A stretch of 64,000 nt of DNA, taken from Malania oleifera (lineage: Eukaryota > Streptophyta > Magnoliopsida > Santalales > Ximeniaceae). Position 1 is the stretch's first letter; every line of letters starts with the position of its first letter. The stretch spans positions 71,170,597 through 71,234,596 of the forward strand of contig NC_080419.1 of the NCBI RefSeq assembly GCF_029873635.1. The letters run 5' to 3'. A model generated the notes under the pieces. It saw only the letters and a program-made list of their open reading frames with translations. It ran no database searches and was not told where the DNA came from. Shown here piece after piece: positions 12,537 to 23,888 of this stretch. Position numbers and translations under genes: made by a program.

Positions 12537-13300
12537 CTAGTATTCTTTCTTCTGACTTTTGCACTGGTTCTTATAATGACCAGTTTTTCCATAGTTCTGG
12601 CATTCAATAACTTTTGTACTCTCGGAACCTGTGTCCTGAGTACCTCTAGGATTTATAGATTTAGACCGCCTCGGCCTAGATCTGCTGCGGTTGTTTGATC
12701 GTCCATGCCTGTTTCCTCTGCCTCGACTCTCCGTGTTCAAGGCTGAACTCGAAGTGGAGCCATGGTTCGACTGCATTCTTATTTCCTCCTTCAAAATCAT
12801 GTTGACGACCTCATCGTATACAAGCTTCGATTTTCCTATGGAGCTACTGATGGCAGTAACGACACCATTCCAAATTTCAGACAACTGACTGAGAATAAAT
12901 AGGGCCCGAATTTCATTATCAAACGTTATCCCGACTAAGGCGAGTTGATCCGACAACTCGTTGAAATTATTCAAATGCCTACTGAAACTTTCACCTGTAG
13001 ACATACTCATCGTAAATAGTCTGTTCATGAGATATACCTTGTTTGCAGCTGAAGGTTGTTCATACATATTAGAGAGTGCATCCATCAAAGACTTGGTGGA
13101 TGTTATATGCTTGATATTGAACGCCATAGATTTCGACAATGTCATTCTGATGGCTCCGAGGGCTTTTCAATCAAGCAACTCCCACTCATCCTCATTCACG
13201 GATGCTAGCCTACCCTTCAATGGCAAGTGCAATTCCTTCTCAAACAAATAATCTTCTATTTGCATCTTCCAGAAATCAAAATTGTTGTTAATCTAGATAT
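12537..13300 (-). pseudogene. Copia C gag
   Basis: The readable gag runs from about 13300 (FWKMQIEDYLFEKELHLP) with a stop in place of a tryptophan or glutamine near 13165. It continues in a long open stretch to a basic, serine-rich tail and zinc knuckle (ECQNYGKTGHYKNQCKSQ, about 12550-12610). The second cysteine of the CCHC knuckle is a tyrosine, so zinc and RNA binding would be weakened. Gag forms the particle and packages RNA. Confidence 0.8.
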
Positions 13301-13429
13301 GGAACTAGCTCAAATGGATAGCATGGTTGGATCCGGAATGATCGAAAACCTTAGAAATAGTTCAAGTCACTCAAAAAATGGACACAAAACGATTCTGAAA
13401 AGCTCAGTCAAAGTTATGGTCAAACCAAT

Positions 13430-13760
13430 CAACTATCTTGACGTGGTAGCTAACGTGGCATCTGACATGGCACCCGATGACATGGTAGTTCTACCATGGC
13501 ACCTGATGACATGGCACCTACCGACATGGCAGTGCTGATGCAACAGTGGGGTCCACCTGCTGACATGGCGGTAGGGTCCACATGCTGGCATGGCAGTGGG
13601 TCCATCTGCTAACATGCCAATGGGGTCCACTTGCTAACATCGCACCCCAGATAACGTGGCACTCCGATGTCGTGGTTGGTTATGTGGCAGTGGGCCCAAC
13701 TGACGTGGCAGCTGACTCAGTGGCGCTAACATGGCAGGATTCTAAGACGGCAGGTCAGAT
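13430..13760. repeat. Repeats of a TGACGTGGCA-like motif in the leader of C
   Basis: About a dozen imperfect copies of (t)gacgtggca or its CpG-decayed form gacatggca recur every 15-40 bp between the priming site and gag of C, often followed by gtgggtcca. The element leader is otherwise non-coding. The motif resembles bZIP targets (TGACGTGG). Confidence 0.75.
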
Positions 13761-14090
13761 CTGGGTCGGGAACTGGATCTCAGGTTGACCCGATCTGGGA
13801 GTGTCTCTGGGTCGGGTTTAGTCGAGGCTGTCTGGGTGAGGAAGAAGCGTGCGGCGTATGTGGAGCTTGCTAGTCACCGGTATGTGATTGGCGCATGGCA
13901 AAGCATCTTGCTCTGGCAAGGTGCGTGAGGGAGCGTGAGGCTTCTTCTGGACTCCGTTTGAGCTCTGGCTTGCATCATTCTCTTCGTATCGGTGGACTGA
14001 ATATGATGGTGGCCTCAAAACGCAGTTTTGATCTACTGGATAGAGCTCTGATTTTGGGATCACTTTCAATCTGGCTTTTCTGCTCCAATC

Positions 14091-14104
14091 GGCTCTAATA
14101 CCAC
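14091..14104 (-). other. Primer binding site of C
   Basis: The minus strand reads gtggtattagagc next to the right LTR, an iMet-type priming site with one change from TGGTATCAGAGC. It marks 14106-14448 as the 5' LTR. Confidence 0.75.
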
Positions 14105-14105
14105 T

Positions 14106-14448
14106 TGTTAGGAACCTATGAGCAACCAAAAAGATGTGCCACCAGAATTTTAACGTGGTTCGGTCAATATCGACTACGTCCACGAAGCACACACCAAAAT
14201 TCACTATTCACCGAAAAATTACAATTCTCACTCACCCTCTCTTCCTCCTCTCTACTCTCTGAGCTTCTCACTTGTACCTTTCTTGTATTCCTCAGCCCTC
14301 TATTTATAGGGCTGATATTTAAATCAAAATTAATACATTAAATTACAAAATTTTGGGAGTTTCATCCATCAATATAAAATCAAAATAAATGGATAGCTTT
14401 TCTGACTCAACTCCAGCTCCTGGCGGTCTGCTAGCTCCAGCTACAACA
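14106..14448 (-). repeat. 5' LTR of Copia C
   Basis: A 343-bp LTR, TGTTAGGAACC...CTACAACA, matching 8964-9336 apart from scattered substitutions and a shorter pyrimidine run. The block taacgtggttcggtcaatat near 14151-14170 is this element's version of a string found in most Copia LTRs of the window. Confidence 0.9.
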
Positions 14449-15302
14449 GTACTCCCTATCGATTTCTGCAATCCCAAAAACAAATTAAGCTTATGTTTAT
14501 TTAATATCTAGTCCACATAGTGTATATGATCAAAAATTAAAACACAACTACGCAGTTAATTTATGCTAAAAATAAAGAGAGTAAGGGAGAGAGAGTGGCA
14601 CCTAGTTTTTACGAGGTTCAGCTTATCCCCAGCCTATGTTCTCACCTTTGGCAAAACACCAAAGGATTCCACTAAATCAGTTCCTTTCCGGGTAGAACAA
14701 CACCGTTACACACTCCTTCAATAGGCTAAAGCCCGCCTCTCTAAGTGATACCCCTCACTCAGTCACTCCTTCAATTAGGCTAAAGCTGCACCTCTCCAAG
14801 CGATACCCCACGCTTGGTCAATGATCTGAACACCTCAAGTCGTTCAAGAACTACAAAAAATATGAAGTAAATGCTGAGTACAATAACACTCTCAAACAGA
14901 GCAGATTAGTACAAATTCAGCACTATGTACTTCAAGAATTTAAATATCAAGATGAAATAGAATTGAAGCTCAAGTAAAGAGATCACCAAGGGTTCTTTAG
15001 TGATTGAGAAAACTCATTATTAGACCCGTAGGCTTGTGATTCAGTAGCAATTTAGATGAATTATCCCAACAAGAGTATGAGCAATAGAGAACTTTAAGAG
15101 AGATTAAGAGTTTGAATACAAGAATGCTGAGTGATTGCTTGGTTATTAATTTCTTGGGATTAAGGTAGTATTTATAGACTTTTTAGGATTAGATTCCTTG
15201 TTTCGCAAGTTACTTGGAGTGTCCCCCAAGTTTTTATAACGTTAACATTTGAAAAACTAATTTTTAGAATTTTTCCCATTGAGGTTCAAAATTTAAAATC
15301 CC

Positions 15303-15590
15303 GTGGAGTCAGTCGGCTGGACAGGCGACTGGGTAGTTCATTTCACAGAATCAGTTGGCTGGACCGTCGACTAGATAGGCGGCTAAGACCTTTATATTTT
15401 CTGAAAATTAATTATGTAAAATGTCAGTCTACTGATTTAACCACGTTCAAAATGAGTCAATCAGCTGGGCTTGTCAGTCGGCTGACTAATCTTAGTTCAA
15501 ACTATCAGTCGGCTAAGCAGGTTTATTCATTCTTGGTGTTTGTCAGTTGGCTGGCCAATCTTAGTGTATTCTGGTCAGTTGGTTGACCAA
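15303..15590. repeat. Palindrome cluster upstream of the TATA box in B
   Basis: Dispersed variants of gtcagtcggctgac lie upstream (element sense) of the TATA box at 15169-15177. The matching cluster in the other LTR of B is at 21010-21285. The internal region has two perfect versions at 17389-17420 and 17470-17490, including ggtcagtcgactgacc. Confidence 0.75.
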
Positions 15591-16254
15591 TCCATTTTCT
15601 AAAAAACTTTCATTTTTTTTTTTTAAACCTTTTGTTATTTGAAAGACTTAAATGTGACTTGTCAAAAACCATTATCAAGGGTTTTTCAAAACTTGTAGTT
15701 GGTTGACCAATCCATTTTCTAAAAAACTTTCTTTCTTTTTTTTTAAACCTTTTGTTATTTGAAAGACTTAAATGTGACTTGTCAAAAAACATTATCAAGG
15801 GTTTTTCAAAACTAGTCTCTAAGTCTGTGATGCATCCTAATAAACTTCAAAAATATTTGAAAAGATATTTAAAATATGAAGCACTTACATAAATACTTCT
15901 AGGACATTGAACATTCTTGGAACTTGAATCTTCATGCTTGTCTTTTGAGCTCTCTCACTTTGCTTTTCTTTGGCTCTCATGCTTTGCTTTTCTTTGGCTC
16001 TCTTGTCTTCAAGTTTTAATATACTTTTAAGCTTTCTCTCATATTCTTCAAGTTTTAATATATCATCTTGAAATTCATGTTCTAAGTTTTATATGATCAT
16101 CCTTCTTTGAAGTATAAGCTTGCAATGGATCATTGACCTTGCATTTACATGTTTGATCCTTGTGAGTCCAGAAATATCATTACCCAACCAAATATGTTAA
16201 ATTTCTCTTGTTTGTTAGCATCAAAATATAATGTTAAGCCTTATAAGGCCAACA

Positions 16255-17815
16255 ATCTCCCTTTTTTTTTTATGGTGACAAACAAGGAACAAAAATTTGA
16301 GTAAGCCTTAAAAAGACTTCCCCTTACAATAAGCATCATCTTAACAATATTTGTAATTTCAAGATCAATATTAATACCAATTTCAAAATCATACAATATC
16401 ATGCTCATCACGTCATTCAAGTTCAAGATCATTCAATATCAAATACTTCTCCCCCTTTTGATACATATATCATGCAAAAATTTTAATACCATGCTCAATT
16501 TTTACTCAAAACTTGTCCCCCTTTTGACATCAATCAAAAGGAGTAAGATATAAAAAATAAATCATATTTTGAGCATTTGAATATCAAACATCCATATCAA
16601 ACATATGATACCAATTGAGATTTTCATTAATTCTAATACCAATTAAACTTTTGAATTTGTGATACCAATTGAAACATTAAAGAATAATACTAATTGAAAA
16701 TTTATGTTACCAATTAAAAAATAATTCATGATACCAATTTAAAAATTAGGGAGAAACAAAACATAGTATAAGTAATGAGTCATATGGCTCCCCCTGAATT
16801 TAACACATTCAGATTTGATATCAATTATGTTTTTTTTTTTTTAATTATCATCCCGTGTTTCAAACATTGATTCATATTATATCAAATACCAATATCCTAT
16901 CAATGTCATAACATGCTCATGGATATACTTATGCTTGTCATGTTCAATTTATTAAATATATTCATGAATACCAATATACTTTATAGCTACCAATGCTAAT
17001 GTCACATTATTCACAGCTCATGAATACTAAATTATTTAGATACAAATTTATCCATTTATCCATGCGATCCATCATAAGCATACATGGTCAAGAATTAATC
17101 AAGTCATATCAAAATTCATGTTTCTAAATTATACTTAATAACTTTATGCTCAGATTTTCAAAATATAGTGAGCCATAAATCATCAATATTTCCATTGACT
17201 TTAAAGATTTCAAGATACCAATTTCAAGACATACACATGTAGCATATTGCATATCATATAAGCACGGAGTATATCATTATCATGTGCATTGTACTACACC
17301 TTTGCTTAGATTGTTCTTATGTTGCTCAAGTATTTCTTATTCTCAAATATATTTCATATTAAACTTGTTTAAACAATTTTACCTTCAGTCAGTCGGCTGA
17401 ACTTATGGTCAGTCGGCTGACCTATCCTTTCTCTTTTAAGATGTTTGTTCAATCAGTCGACTGAGCTTATGGTCAGTCGACTGACCTTTGTTTTCTTTTA
17501 AAGTTTCACCATTTCTCTGCCAAGCTCTCTTCTTTAAAATACTCATGCAATAATCTAAATTTGCTTCAGATATTATTTTTCTTTTGATTTCATATGAACA
17601 TCCAAACTTCATATATCTTAATACTTTCTAATTTAAGCCTTGTATGATTCATTCATTGATTTGAGGCCAACAATTTTTGTTAGCTTCAATAAGCATTAAT
17701 AAGCTTGAATAATTTTATCCTTATTCTCTATTTCAATTTGTTCAATATCTTTGTATGATTTTCCATAGATTTGATAATGATTGAAGTTGAAGGATTTAGT
17801 CATAGTATTTCATCT
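16255..17815 (-). other. Non-coding 3' internal region of B with polypurine tract
   Basis: The tract next to the LTR (16255-16271) reads aaaaaaaaaagggagat on the minus strand. Beyond it, about 1.5 kb is very AT-rich and has no frame resembling pol. About ten copies of ataccaatt or one-base variants are scattered between 16370 and 17220. On the minus strand these read aattggtat, the junction of LTR end and priming site. Where a normal Copia would carry protease to RNase H, nothing is seen. Confidence 0.75.
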
Positions 17816-19669
17816 TGGTACCCATACTTTCTTGGGTCCGGATGGTTTAACAAAAGATGTTTCTTTTACTTTTTATACTTATTTAGTTTTCACACCATTT
17901 CTCTTTAATGGACATTCAAACTTTATATGTCCCTTTTTCTTACATAGGTAGCATATGGTGTGAGTGTAAGCATTTGAAGAAGTGCTAGCATAATTTTTAG
18001 ATTCTTTTGTCAAGTATCCCATGTAAAGACTCTTTTTGTTTGTATTTTCTATTCCATTGAATCTTATGTCTTCTTTATTTAGAGACATTCTTTGTGAGCC
18101 AATCATTTTGTCCAAATTTTTTTTTCCTTTTGTGAAATTATAAATGATTTTGGCTTGATCCTCGATTTCTTTCTTAAGATCATAAATTTCTGAATTTTGT
18201 ATACTTTTACCCTTTTCTTAATTTTGAGATATTTTTCTAATTTTATTCTCTAATTCAGAAATATATAAGTCTTTCTTATTTTCCATAGAGGATTGGGATT
18301 TTATGTCTTCTACTTCTTTCATCAATTTTTCATTCTTACTTTCTAATTTCTTGATTTTCAAATCTTTTTCCTTTTCAACAAGATTTTTAGCTTCTAACTC
18401 TTTTATCACATATTCATTCTTATTTTCTATTTTCTTGATTTTTGAATCTTTTTCTCTTTCCACAAGTTTAAGGGATTCTAACTCTTTCATCACTCCTTCA
18501 TTCTTGTTTTTCAATGATGTGTATCATTTAGTTACATTAACTAACATCTTATGCACCTTGAATAAATTATTTTGTAACTCTTCATAAGATGGCATACACT
18601 CATCATTGGATTCATTAGATGAATCACTACAAGAACTATTTAAGGATTTGGATGAGGAGCTTTCCTCATCGTCCTAAGCCATATAGCAAGCAACCTCTTG
18701 GTCACTTGATTCATTATCGGAACTACTTGTACTCAAATTGTCCCGAGTAGTGGTTTTTATTGCCTTTTTCTTTTTCTTCTTAGAATCTTTCTTAAGTAGT
18801 GGACATTTTGATTTTATGTGTCCATCCTTCTTGCAATTATAACATGTGGGGATTTTATTCTTTGATTTCTTTGTATTAGCTTCTTCTTCATTTGATTCTG
18901 AGTTTTGGATTCTTCTTTTGAATTTGTTTTTTTTTTTTCTAAGAATTCTTGCTAGCTTCTTGGATATATAGGCTAATTCATTTTCAACCGTCTCTTCTTC
19001 ACTATAACTAGAGTTTTCTTTTGATGTTTTAAAAGCAACAGATTCTTAGGCTCTAGATTTTCCACTCTTTTTATTCATTGTCATTTCATATGTGAGGATA
19101 GAACCTATAAGTTCATCTAAGGAGGTATTTTTCAAATTTCTTCCTTCAGTTATTGCAGTGGCTTTTGGTTCCAATATAAGTCGTAGCCCTCTAAGAATTT
19201 TTCTAATCATTTCATAAGTGGTGTAGGTTTTTCCTAATGCATTTAGGGAGTTTATTATGTGGGTGAACCAAGTGTACATATCGATTTGATTGTCCCTTAC
19301 ATCAATAGTACCTTCATAGGTTACTTCTAATTTATCCCAAATTTCTTTAGCTGATTTACATGTCATGGTCATATTAAATTCATTTATGTTTAGAGCACAA
19401 TACAAAGAATTCATAGCACTAGAATTTATTTGTAGCATCTTATGGTCATGGTTGGTTCATTCTTTATCTTCTTTGGGTATTTCTTTGCCATCTACAATTT
19501 TAGTAGGAATTAAGTTGCTATATGTGACAACTTTCCAAGCTTTCCAATCCATGGTTTGTAGATAGATTCTCATGCGTTGTTTCCAAAATGTGTAGTTTAA
19601 ACCACAAAATATAAGAGGTCTAGCTGAGGATTGTCCCTCTCCAAATGGAGCTATGCCTAAGTGTGTCAT
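17816..19669 (-). pseudogene. Gag of the non-autonomous element B
   Basis: The gag starts MTHLGIAPFGEGQSSARP at 19669 and is homologous to D's gag for its whole length. It shows a capsid-like region (ANEF/INEF..AKEIWDKLEVTYEGT, about 19300-19400) and a first CCHC knuckle (CYNCKKDGHIKSKC, about 18800-18850). An acidic serine-rich stretch, a long charged coiled coil (18218-18514) and a second knuckle (CYLCKKKGHIKFEC, about 17905-17955) follow, then the tail KKVWVPR. Both knuckles are intact, unlike D's first one. At least four stops and a small gap (a shortened region near 19270) break it. It would have formed particles filled by another element's enzymes. Confidence 0.85.
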
Positions 19670-19708
19670 CTAGATCTTTATATAACTACTTGTTAGGATT
19701 TTTTATAA

Positions 19709-19726
19709 CCCCGCTCTGATACCAAT
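19709..19726 (-). other. Primer binding site of B
   Basis: The minus strand reads attggtatcagagcgggg next to the 5' LTR: an exact iMet-type TGGTATCAGAGC core followed by CGGGG. Confidence 0.85.
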
Positions 19727-21829
19727 TCAAAACCAAGGTGTAGCCCCAAGAAGGAAGTGAATTGGGTTATTAAAATTTTCTTTTAATTTTTTTTAAGATT
19801 CTTAACCTCTTGTTGATTTTACAATTATACAACCAGTCCTTAGTTCTTTATTCAATCCACAACTACAACACAACTCAAGTAAATCAAAACTTAAACATTC
19901 AGCCAAACAATCAACCAAAGTGTTCAACCCACAAAATTCAATATTCAACACTTTACTGATTCTCAGCTTTTGTAGCCCTATATATATGAAATTGATTTAA
20001 GCCCTGTGGTTAATGCAAGCCCTGTGGATAACTGATTTCTCAATATGAAGCACAACATTCTTTCCCAGAATTTAGACTTCAAACAAACTCTCAGTCAATA
20101 AGTCTTGGGTGTTGAATCAATCAACGTACTCCCTCACGGTTTCCATAACTTATTGATCAACCAATGTATTCCTTTTCAGTTTACACAATCCCAAAAAAAA
20201 AATTAAATTTAAGTTTATTTAATATTTAATCCACGTAATGTATATGATTAGAAATTAAAACACAACTATGCAGTTAATCTATGCTGAAAATAAAGAGAGT
20301 AAGGGAGAGAGAGTGACACCAGGTTTTTACGAGGTTCGTCTTATCCCCAGTCTACGTCCTCACCTTTGGCAAACCACCAAAGGATTCTACTAAACCAGTT
20401 CTTTTCCGGGCGGAACAACACCGTTACACACACCTTCAATAGGCTAAAGCCCGCCTCTCCCAGTGATACCCCTTACTCGGTCACTCCTTCAATTAGGCTA
20501 GAGCTGCACCTCTCCAAGCGATACCCCACACTTGGTCAATGATCACCTCGATTTGTCCAAGAACTACAAAAAATATGAAGTAAACGCTGCATACAAGAAC
20601 ACTCTCAAATAGAGCAAATTAGTACAAATTCAGCACTATATACTTCAAGAATTTAAATATCAGGATGAAATAGAATTGAAGCTCAAGTAAAGAGATCACC
20701 AAGGGTTCTTTAGTGATTGAGAAAACTCAGTATTAGAACCGTAGGTTTGTGATTCAGCAGCAATTCAGATGCATTCTCTGAGCAAGAGTATAAGCAATAG
20801 AGAACTTTGAGAGAGATTGAGAGTTTGAATACAAGAATGTTGAGTGATTGCTTGGTTATTAATTTCTTGGGATTAAGGTAGTATTTATAAACTTTTTAGG
20901 ATTAGTTTCCTTATTCCCCAAGTTACTTGGAGTATCCACCAAGTTTTTATAACGTTCACATTTGAAAAACTAATTTTTAGAATTTTCGCATTGAGGTTCA
21001 AAATTTAAAATCTCGTGGAGTCAGTCGATTGGACAGGCGATTGGGTAGTTCATTTCATAAAGTCAGTCGGCTAGACAGGCAGCTGAGAACTTTCTATTTG
21101 CCAAAAATTAAATTCTATAAAATGTCAGTCAGCTGACTTAACCACGTTCAAAATAAGTCAGTTGGCTGGGCTTGTCAGTCGACTGACTGATCTTAGTTCA
21201 AACTGTCAGTCGGCTGAGCAAGTTTATTCATTCTTGGTGTTTGTCAGTTGGCTAGCCAATCTTAGTGTGTTCTAGTTAGTCGGCTGACCAGTTTTTGAAA
21301 AACTTTCATTTTTTTATTTTTAAACCTTTTGTTATTTGAAAGATTTAAATGTGACTTGTCAAAAATATTTTCAAAGGTTTTTCAAAACAGTCTTTAAGTC
21401 TATGATGCATCCTAATGAGCTTCAAAAAAATTTCAAAAGATATTTAAAATATGAAGCACTTACATAAAGACTTCTAGGACTTTGAACATTCTTGGAGCTT
21501 GAGTCTTCATGCTTGTCTTTTGAGCTCTCTCACTTTACTTTTCTTTGGCTCTCTTGCTTTGCTTTTCTTTGGCTCTCTTGTCTTCAAGCTTTAATATACT
21601 TTTAAGCTTTCTTTCATATTCTTCAAGCTTTAATATATCATCTTGAAATCCATGCTTTAAGTTTCATATGATCATCCTTCTTTGAAATATAAGCTTGCAA
21701 TGGATCCTTGACCTTGCATTTACATTCTTGATCCTTGTGAGTCCTGAAATATCATTACTTAACCAAATATGTTAAATTTATCTTGTTTGTTAGCATCAAA
21801 ATAGAATTTTAAACCTTGTAAGGCCAACA
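19727..21829 (-). repeat. 5' LTR of B
   Basis: A 2103-bp LTR ending CCAACA before the TSD atacc. Its first dinucleotide has decayed from TG to TC on the plus strand. Hairpin at 20363-20383 (CCTTTGG/CCAAAGG), TATA box near 20882, palindrome cluster at 21010-21285. It matches the uninterrupted parts of 8519-16254. Confidence 0.9.
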
Positions 21830-21834
21830 ATACC

Positions 21835-23579
21835 CTTTAGCTGCAAGTCTAGCTTTGTTTCTAATAACTATACCATTTTCATCCTTTTTGTTTCTAAATA
21901 CCCATTTAGTTCTAATGATTGAGTGATTTTCAAGTTTGGGTACTAATTGTCATACTTTACTTCTTTCAAATTGATTTAACTCTTCCTGCATAGCAATTAT
22001 CCAAGAGTCATCTTTAAGGGCTTCTTCAACATTTTTAGGTTCATCTTGAGATAAGAATGTATAGTGATTACATAGATTCTTTAAAGAAGATCTAGTAGTT
22101 ACACCTCTAGATGGTTCACTTATAATTTGATCTTGAGGGTGATTTCTTACATACTTCCATTCTATTAGTAATTCAATATTTTCTATAGGTTTATCTTTTG
22201 AGGTTTCTTCATTTTCTCCTTTTTCTTCCTTGATTTCTAGATCATCCTCTTTTTGCAAAACATCATCCTTTTCTTCATTCGTGACTTTTTTTGCAAAAGG
22301 GTTTGATTCATCAAAGTTTACATGTATTGATTCAATGATGGTTAGTGTTCTTTTGTTATAAATCCTATAGGCTTTACTATTTGTAGAATATCCTAGGAAA
22401 ATTCCTTCATCCGATTTAGCATCAAATTTTCCTAAGTCATCTTTGTTGTTGAGAACAAAACACTTACACCCAAAAACATGGAAGTAAGTTATGTTAGGCA
22501 TTCTTCCTTTCTATAATTCATAAGGTGTCTTATTTAGGCTTGTTCTAATAGAAACCCTAGTAATTACATAGCAAGTTGTATTTACAGCATCAGCCCAAAA
22601 ATACTTGGGTAAGTTATTTTCATTTAGCATAGTTTTTGCCATTTCTTGAAGAGTCCTATTTTTCCTCTCAACAACTCCATTTTGTTGTGGAGTTCTTGGT
22701 GTTGAGAAATTATGACTTATTCCATGATCATTACAAAATTTTTCAACATATTTATTCTTAAACTCTTGGTCACTTCTTAGGTTTGAAACATTGTAACCTT
22801 TCTCATTTTGAAGGTTCTTGCATAGAGTTATTAACAAATCACAAGCTTCATCTTTATTAGCTAAAAACAATACCCATGTGTATCTAGAGTAGTCATCAAC
22901 AATTACGAAGGTGTATTTTTTTCCTCCTAAGCTTTGAGTTCTAGTAGGTCCAAATAAATCTAAGTGTATGAGTTCTAGGGGTCTACTAGTTGATATGTGT
23001 TTCTTTTTTTTTAAACTTGTCTTGATTTGTTTTCCTAGTTGGAAAGCATCACAAATTTTATCTTTGATAAACTTAGTATTAGGCAAGCCCTTTACTAAAT
23101 TCTTTTTAGAACGTTTAGATATAAGGTCCACGCTAGCATGTCCTAATCTTCTATACCAAAGCCAACTATTTTCACTCATGGCAGCCAAGCAAGTTACATC
23201 TTGAGAAATTAGGCTATCAAGGTTTATGCAATACACATTATTCATTCTATGTGTTGTGAATAGTAACTCATGATCCTTAGGATTTTGTATTATACATTTT
23301 TCTTTCTTAAAGATTATTTCAAATCCTTTGTCACTAACTTGACTAATACTTAATAGATTGTGCTTTAGACCTTCTACTAGCAAAACATCATCAATGGTGA
23401 GTGAGGAATCTTTACCTATTTTACCAATTTTGATAATTTTGCCTTTTGTGTTGTCCCCAAAGGTTACATATCCTTCATCCTTTTAAGTGAGAGAAGTGAA
23501 CTTTGATCTATCTCCCGTCATATGTCTTGAACATCTTCTATCCAAGTACCATTTTTATTTAGATCGAGTGGACCTAAAA
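21835..23579 (-). pseudogene. Copia D protease end, integrase and start of reverse transcriptase
   Basis: From 23579 downwards the frame shows the protease site as LDRRCSRHMTG (the usual SG replaced by RR, about 23520-23560). The integrase follows: WYRRLGHASVDL for the histidine pair, DLFGPTRTQSLGG, LRSDQEFKNKYVEKF and PQQNGVVERKNRTLQE for the D, D and E residues. The zinc-binding Cys after KICDA is Phe. The linker (21950-22501) has an acidic, lysine-rich stretch. RT then opens (KLENHSIIRTKWVFRNKKDE) and is cut by B at 21830. A stop follows the spacer near 23480. Gag lies beyond insertion A. Confidence 0.85.
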
Positions 23580-23888
23580 TGTAACGACTTCAAAAATCTT
23601 AATATAAAATGAAACATAATAAATAGAATAGTCAACCTGAACCCGTGGGTAACGAGGACACCTGTCAATCATAGCGAAAACCTACGCAGAAGTAAGCATA
23701 AAATCTCAATCATCCAACCATAAAACATAATACCAGAGTTTACTACATCATCAAAATACTGTATTTATATACAACTTTCAAAATATCAAAATAACCCCAG
23801 AATCATACTACAAAAATCTCCTGATCTTAGATCAAAATCTTACCCTCCTAGTGGGTAACTCAATAAGCTCAACGATGGCCACGACCCA

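Larger units (their letters stand above)
8964..14448 (-). mobile_element. Complete but decayed Copia retrotransposon C
   Basis: C has a perfect TSD (gtact, 8959-8963 and 14449-14453) inside the 3' LTR of B. The LTRs are 8964-9336 and 14106-14448, running TGTTAGGAACC...CTACAACA. The priming site is next to the right LTR and a short polypurine tract next to the left one. Gag, protease, integrase, RT and RNase H follow in Copia order on the minus strand. Total length is 5485 bp. As the innermost layer of this branch it should be younger than B and D, yet its frames are already broken. Confidence 0.9.
8519..16254 (-). repeat. 3' LTR of B, split by Copia C
   Basis: The two parts (8519-8963 and 14454-16254) join into about 2.25 kb that aligns with 19727-21829. 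Features in the right part are the hairpin (14645-14665), a TATA box (15169-15177, minus) and the palindrome cluster (15303-15590). A local duplication of about 105 bp containing the poly-T tract occurs at 15585-15800, absent from the other LTR; it explains why this copy is longer. Confidence 0.85.
8519..21829 (-). mobile_element. Gag-only SIRE-like Copia element B (non-autonomous)
   Basis: B runs TGAAAATC...CCAACA with a perfect TSD (atacc, 8514-8518 and 21830-21834) inside the RT of D. The 5' LTR is 19727-21829 and the 3' LTR is 8519-16254, interrupted by C. The internal region is only 3.47 kb (16255-19726). It holds a gag homologous to D's, then about 1.6 kb of AT-rich sequence, with no protease, integrase, RT or RNase H. 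Without C it is about 7.8 kb. It resembles a large non-autonomous derivative that would have needed enzymes from a D-like relative. Confidence 0.85.

Noticed and set aside
13895..14098. Open frames on both strands at 13818-14204 in the leader of C
   Set aside because: They overlap the priming site and LTR and lack any gag or pol similarity.
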